64,000 bases of DNA, taken from Paenibacillus sp. IHBB 10380. Lineage in GTDB: Bacteria; Bacillota; Bacilli; Paenibacillales; Paenibacillaceae. A program made the position numbers and the translations under genes. Below are positions 60,228-64,000 of the stretch, one piece after another. Location: assembly GCF_000949425.1 (NCBI RefSeq), contig NZ_CP010976.1, positions 682,001 through 746,000 of the forward strand, read 5' to 3'. The notes beneath the pieces were generated by a model that saw only the letters and a list, made by a program, of their open reading frames with translations, did no database searches and was not told the origin of the DNA. The number at the start of each line of letters is the position of its first letter. Positions within the stretch are counted from its first letter, which is position 1.

Positions 60228-61053
60228 TTTCATGTTGACCGAGTGATTGGTCTAGCTTCTGTAAATCTTCCTTGTACTTATTATGAGTCGTGGTGATCAG
60301 GTTGTGGAAGGCGCCGTCTAAGCTGTGGTTTAACTGAGCTAGAGCTTGGGCGGTAATTCCACCGGGAACAGCGACAAGTTGTTGAAGTTGGAGTGGAGTC
60401 AGTTCAGCTTGCGTAAGCAACCTACCTGTACCAAGTATCATCTCACTGGTAAGGCATGTAAGTTGTTCTCTATCTACGCCAGTCATTTCTACAGCAGCAT
60501 CAATCCATTTGGTTAAGAAAAAGCTAATGAATGCAGGCCCACAACTAGAGAAATCAGAAAAAATACGGGCCTGTAATTCATTAATTTCTACAGGTTTACT
60601 GATGTGAGATAACAGATTCTGTAATAGTAGCCTGTCTTCATCATTTAATCTGCTTCCATACATGACTAAAGAAGATCCGCTGTTAACCTTGTGCGTTACA
60701 CTTGGAATAACTTTGGCAACCTTGCAGCATAGATTGTTCTCCAGATGATACAACTGTATTGGGCTTGTTATAGATACCAATAGTTGCTCAGGTCGTATGT
60801 GATCTTGTATTTCTTGTATGACAGCTTCGAATTGAAGAGGCTTCACACATATAAATATGACATGGCTATTTTTGACTGTCTCGACATTGGATTGACATAC
60901 ATGAAGACCTTCATGACGTTCTGATAGGTGATGTAGCTTAGGTACGGAACGATTGCTTACAAATAATTGCTTAGGATGTATTGCATCAGAATAGATGAAG
61001 GCATCCAACAAGAGGCTTCCCATACTCCCGGTTCCTATAAATCCTACCTTCAT
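60208..61053 (-). CDS. comER: ComER, pyrroline-5-carboxylate reductase-like protein
   Basis: 281 residues from the ATG at 61053 (AGGAGGG upstream). N-terminal NAD(P)-binding '[20 protein letters not shown]'; the dimer domain has '[20 protein letters not shown]' and '[16 protein letters not shown]'. ComER is divergent from comEA in Bacillus and has been linked to sporulation and biofilm control; true proline synthesis is doubtful. It is divergent from comEA here as well. Its 3' end overlaps leuS. Confidence 0.9.
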   Translation of the reverse strand: MKVGFIGTGSMGSLLLDAFIYSDAIHPKQLFVSNRSVPKLHHLSERHEGLHVCQSNVETVKNSHVIFICVKPLQFEAVIQEIQDHIRPEQLLVSITSPIQLYHLENNLCCKVAKVIPSVTHKVNSGSSLVMYGSRLNDEDRLLLQNLLSHISKPVEINELQARIFSDFSSCGPAFISFFLTKWIDAAVEMTGVDREQLTCLTSEMILGTGRLLTQAELTPLQLQQLVAVPGGITAQALAQLNHSLDGAFHNLITTTHNKYKEDLQKLDQSLGQHETNRPQY

Positions 61054-61215
61054 TTGAACATTCCCTCCTTTCATGCTTTACGGCAATGGCGTAGTCCTAC
61101 TTCATAATATATGCGCTAGAACCTTTACCTGATGACGATTTTTGCGGAGTGACTGCATATAAAGTGAATTTATTTTATTTGTTATTCCATTATGTTGTGA
61201 TAGAGGTGTAAAGAA

Positions 61216-61764
61216 ATGAGACGTATGCATCAAGGAATAAGCTTGATAGCGGCTTTAGTAGGTAGTGGATTGATTCTGTGGTCCGGTACAGGAAAGGATA
61301 ATGGTATTCAGGATTGGGAGCCATTAAATTTACAAATAGCAGAGGCATTAGGGGGAAATGAGGTTTCTGAGGAATCGAAGTCTGAAGCTAAAACAGAGAC
61401 GCGTCCAAGTCCAGTAGTAGCGACTAGTTCAGATGGAGTAGAAAGTCCTCAAGAGATCGTTGATCAGTCATCTTCTTCAGAGACGAAGTCTACCATCCCC
61501 GAGCAGAAGGGTGAGACTACAGCCAATATAGAGCCCATTACTTCTAATGTGAAGCAACAACCTTCTAATGTCTTGAAAGTAAACGTGAATACAGCAGGAG
61601 CTGCTGAACTTACGGACCTACCAGGTATCGGCGAGAAGAAGGCTCAAGCTATCTTGGAGTATCGTAATCTTAAGGGACCTTTTCGAAAGGTATCAGATCT
61701 CTTGAATGTTAAGGGGATCGGTACAAAAATGTTGCAGAAAATAGCTCCACACGTAGAATTGTAA
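61216..61764 (+). CDS. comEA: ComEA, competence DNA receptor
   Basis: 182 residues. N-terminal membrane helix 'GISLIAALVGSGLILWSGTG', a Ser/Glu/Thr-rich linker (about 40-115), then the helix-hairpin-helix domain 'VNVNTAGAAELTDLPGIGEK' and 'FRKVSDLLNVKGIGTKMLQK'. It binds double-stranded DNA outside the membrane and passes it to ComEC. The linker here has no recognised SLBB domain. Confidence 0.93.
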   Translation: MRRMHQGISLIAALVGSGLILWSGTGKDNGIQDWEPLNLQIAEALGGNEVSEESKSEAKTETRPSPVVATSSDGVESPQEIVDQSSSSETKSTIPEQKGETTANIEPITSNVKQQPSNVLKVNVNTAGAAELTDLPGIGEKKAQAILEYRNLKGPFRKVSDLLNVKGIGTKMLQKIAPHVEL

Positions 61765-61799
61765 GCTGAATGAAAGAACACAAGGGGGAACCTGAGGAG

Positions 61800-62315
61800 A
61801 TGACAGATAAACGTAAAGATTGGGACACGTACTTCATGGACATTGCTTATATGGTATCTACCCGTTCTCGTTGTTCACGTCGACATGTAGGTTCCGTTCT
61901 AGTGCAAGGTAAAAAGTTGTTAGGAACAGCTTACAATGGAGCACCTATGGGAATGCCAGATTGCTCAGAGGCCGGCTGTATGATTGCTGAAGATGTGGAG
62001 CTAATTGAGATTGACGGGAAGCAGCAAATGATCAAGAAACAACGCTGCATTCGGACGATACATGCTGAACAAAATTTACTTCTGTTTACAGATCGTGTAG
62101 ATCGAGAAGGAAGTATGGTCTATGTAACAGATGAACCTTGTTGGACATGCGCTAATATGTTAGCTAATAGCGGCATAACTGAAATTGTATTTCATCGACC
62201 GTACCCTAAGGATACGAATAAGGTGACTCATATGATGAATAGTATGGGTATTATTTTTCGCCAGTTACATGAATATGAACCTCCTGCTGACACCATAATG
62301 ACTGTATCTAACTGA
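61800..62315 (+). CDS. comEB: ComEB, dCMP deaminase-like protein
   Basis: 171 residues from the ATG at 61800 (AGGGGGAA upstream); an ATG at 61770 lacks a site. Zinc-deaminase motifs 'CIRTIHAEQNLLLF' (HAE) and 'VTDEPCWTCANMLANSGITE' (PCxxC), preceded by 'RRHVGSVLVQGKKLLGTAYN'. It probably deaminates dCMP to dUMP; the gene is not needed for transformation in B. subtilis despite its name. Confidence 0.93.
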   Translation: MTDKRKDWDTYFMDIAYMVSTRSRCSRRHVGSVLVQGKKLLGTAYNGAPMGMPDCSEAGCMIAEDVELIEIDGKQQMIKKQRCIRTIHAEQNLLLFTDRVDREGSMVYVTDEPCWTCANMLANSGITEIVFHRPYPKDTNKVTHMMNSMGIIFRQLHEYEPPADTIMTVSN

Positions 62316-62344
62316 TCTGATTTTATAATTATACGGTTTGGAGG

Positions 62345-62388
62345 AAGAACCTCTTTTGCGTCTTTAGCAAAGGGGGTTCTTTTTTTTT
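62345..62388 (+). terminator. Terminator between comEB and comEC
   Basis: AGAACC.CTTTTGC / GCAAAG..GGTTCT with nine T residues. comEC would need readthrough or its own promoter. Confidence 0.8.
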
Positions 62389-62453
62389 GAATGTCGTCCT
62401 CTTGGGATGACGAAGTCGTTTGTCCTTGATTAATAATTTCAAAAGGAGTGAGG

Positions 62454-64000
62454 GTGATCGTGAAGGGCAGAGCCTTATTGATATTTACCCTAGCTTGGGT
62501 TGCTGGAAGTAGTATGGCCTGTCTGTATTCCGGTAAGCATTTAATGGGGCTGTGGGTAGGGGTAACCTGTTTACTTATAGCTTCGGTATGGATTCTGAAA
62601 GAGAGAATGGGGCTCATTATTGCGGTATGGTTATCGGTGACTGTATCAGGAGGTTACTGGGAATGGCATGATTATTTAAATGTTACTTCGTTACCTTCCT
62701 CTCTGCAACAAGATGAGATTAAGCTAGAAGGCATGTTAGTTGAAGCTACAGGAACGATGATTACAGCGGTGGTAGTGGATGGGGATCGGGCGGATCTGGA
62801 AGTGAGGTTATCGGGAGTTAATCAATCTAGTGTATCCGAGAAAGTCCTTGTGCAGGTGAAGCTTCAGACTAAGGAGCAGAAGCTTGAGGCTGGACAATGG
62901 CAACGTGGTGATTTGTTGAAGCTGAGCGGCACGCTGGAAAAGCCAGGAATAGCTCGTAATTTTGATGGTTTCGACTATAGAAATTATTTGCGGACGAAAG
63001 ATATCCATTGGATCATGAAAGTACAAGGAATCCCAAATATAGAAGTAACACCGCCGTCTTCGTGGAGTATGATATCTATATTCCGAATGAATGATTTATT
63101 AAGAGAGACTCTGGCTATAAAGATGACTCAGTTGTTTCAAGAGCCACATGATGGATACATGAAGGGGCTAGTCATTGGCATGCAAGATGACGTGGATACG
63201 TTCACTTATGGTCAATTTTCTCAGTTAGGATTAACTCATATATTAGCTGTATCAGGTACACATGTGGCCGTATATATAGCCTGTCTTATGTTGTTGTTAT
63301 CTTTATTCAGATTTACCCGAGAAACTAAGTTTACCCTGATTATTCTGCTGATACCTATCTATGTACTTCTTACTGGATTTAGTCCGTCCGTTGTTCGTGC
63401 GGGTATCATGAGTATGATTACACTCTATACAGCGAGACAAGGGCTTCTCAAAGATGGATTACATATCATTAGTGCGGCAGCGCTTATCATGTTGGTATGG
63501 AACCCCTACCTATTACTAAATGTTAGCTTTCAACTTTCTTTTATTGTTACATTAGGACTGCTGATTTATGTACCTCTTCTATTGCCGATGTTGTCAAAGT
63601 TACCTCGCAAATTTGCGATTGCGTTAGGTGTAACGGTAGTCGCGCAGCTTATTTCATTTCCGCTAACTATATATTACTTCAATCAATTCTCGTTACTTTC
63701 TATTATTGCGAACTTAATTCTTGTTCCTATAATTTCTTCTGTAACTATGCCACTTGGTATGTTTACGCTAGTGGTTGGAGCGGCATGGACCTCTGGGGCT
63801 AGAGGAATTGCAATGGGGGTTGAATGGCTAAATAATATAACCTTTGCTCTCGTTGAATGGATGAATTCATATGAAGCATTCATCATGATATGGCGGAGTC
63901 CATCTATTCTGTGGATAGGAAGCTACTATATCGTACTTTATTTACTTCTCTACTTCATTAGAGCTTGGGTACACAATCGACAACCACTTCCAGTACCTAT
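62454..64000 (+). CDS. comEC: ComEC, DNA uptake channel (3' end outside the window)
   Basis: At least 515 residues, still open at the window end. In-frame GTGs at 62448, 62454 and 62460 follow AAAAGGAG; 62454 has the best spacing. N-terminal membrane helices ('ALLIFTLAWVAGSSMACLYS') and a DUF4131/OB region ('NFDGFDYRNYLRTKDIHWIM'), then the competence domain with the family signature 'GLTHILAVSGTHVAVYIACL' and several helices ('SFQLSFIVTLGLLIYVPLLL'). It forms the channel that brings single-stranded DNA across the membrane. The C-terminal MBL-like domain would lie beyond the window. Confidence 0.93.
   Translation, partial: MIVKGRALLIFTLAWVAGSSMACLYSGKHLMGLWVGVTCLLIASVWILKERMGLIIAVWLSVTVSGGYWEWHDYLNVTSLPSSLQQDEIKLEGMLVEATGTMITAVVVDGDRADLEVRLSGVNQSSVSEKVLVQVKLQTKEQKLEAGQWQRGDLLKLSGTLEKPGIARNFDGFDYRNYLRTKDIHWIMKVQGIPNIEVTPPSSWSMISIFRMNDLLRETLAIKMTQLFQEPHDGYMKGLVIGMQDDVDTFTYGQFSQLGLTHILAVSGTHVAVYIACLMLLLSLFRFTRETKFTLIILLIPIYVLLTGFSPSVVRAGIMSMITLYTARQGLLKDGLHIISAAALIMLVWNPYLLLNVSFQLSFIVTLGLLIYVPLLLPMLSKLPRKFAIALGVTVVAQLISFPLTIYYFNQFSLLSIIANLILVPIISSVTMPLGMFTLVVGAAWTSGARGIAMGVEWLNNITFALVEWMNSYEAFIMIWRSPSILWIGSYYIVLYLLLYFIRAWVHNRQPLPVP

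Overview
The window reads as chromosome from a low-GC, endospore-forming member of the Bacillales, most like Paenibacillus. The support is the conserved block yqeG-yqeH-aroE-yhbY-nadD-yqeK-rsfS-cvfB-yqeM, the competence genes comER/comEA/comEB/comEC, a pro-sigma-K gene, spoVAC/spoVAE, a FadR-type beta-oxidation regulon, frequent TTG/GTG starts and a leucyl-tRNA synthetase T-box. No rRNA or tRNA gene was seen.

Left part (1-11.6 kb) is accessory and scarred. It holds a serine-recombinase remnant, a small CD3324-type DNA-binding protein, an amidase, a leucine-rich-repeat protein, a DUF3888 secreted protein, an IS110 remnant, a metallo-hydrolase/FAH/TetR group around a candidate operator, an IS1182-type remnant, a carboxymuconolactone-decarboxylase-like gene and an apparently complete IS3-family element (two ORFs with a -1 slippery heptamer).

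11.7-27.6 kb carries hflK-hflC, a small secreted protein, a DEDD exonuclease and a complete fatty-acid degradation cluster. fadR-etfB-etfA run leftwards; fadF-fadN-fadA-fadE-lcfA-thioesterase run rightwards; a perfect FadR box lies between them.

28-38 kb is the most unusual part. A cas-less type I-C-like CRISPR mini-array (leader-like hairpin, possible vestige of the cas2 end) runs straight into the 3' third of a zeta-toxin-like gene. Next come intact sigK, a four-gene Wadjet (JetD-JetA-JetB-JetC) anti-plasmid system, a small candidate antitoxin with an intact zeta-like kinase, and then a second, broken copy of the last three quarters of sigK. A 200-bp block shared by the two sigK copies is 99% identical and then drops abruptly to roughly 86%. 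The 8.3-kb Wadjet/toxin unit is therefore bounded by a sigK direct repeat, as expected for an element inserted into sigK that restored the gene, recalling the skin element of Bacillus subtilis.

38-45 kb holds a flavodiiron protein/rubredoxin reductase/rubredoxin operon followed by a Crp/Fnr gene that has lost its DNA-binding domain, an aldo-keto reductase, an M42 aminopeptidase, a YjcZ-like micropeptide, and a spoVA group in which spoVAD is reduced to about 20 codons. From 45 kb to the right edge the content is ordinary core genome: MoxR/DUF58/transglutaminase, the yqeG-yqeM block, an SDR, T-box-leuS and the late competence genes, with comEC cut by the window end.
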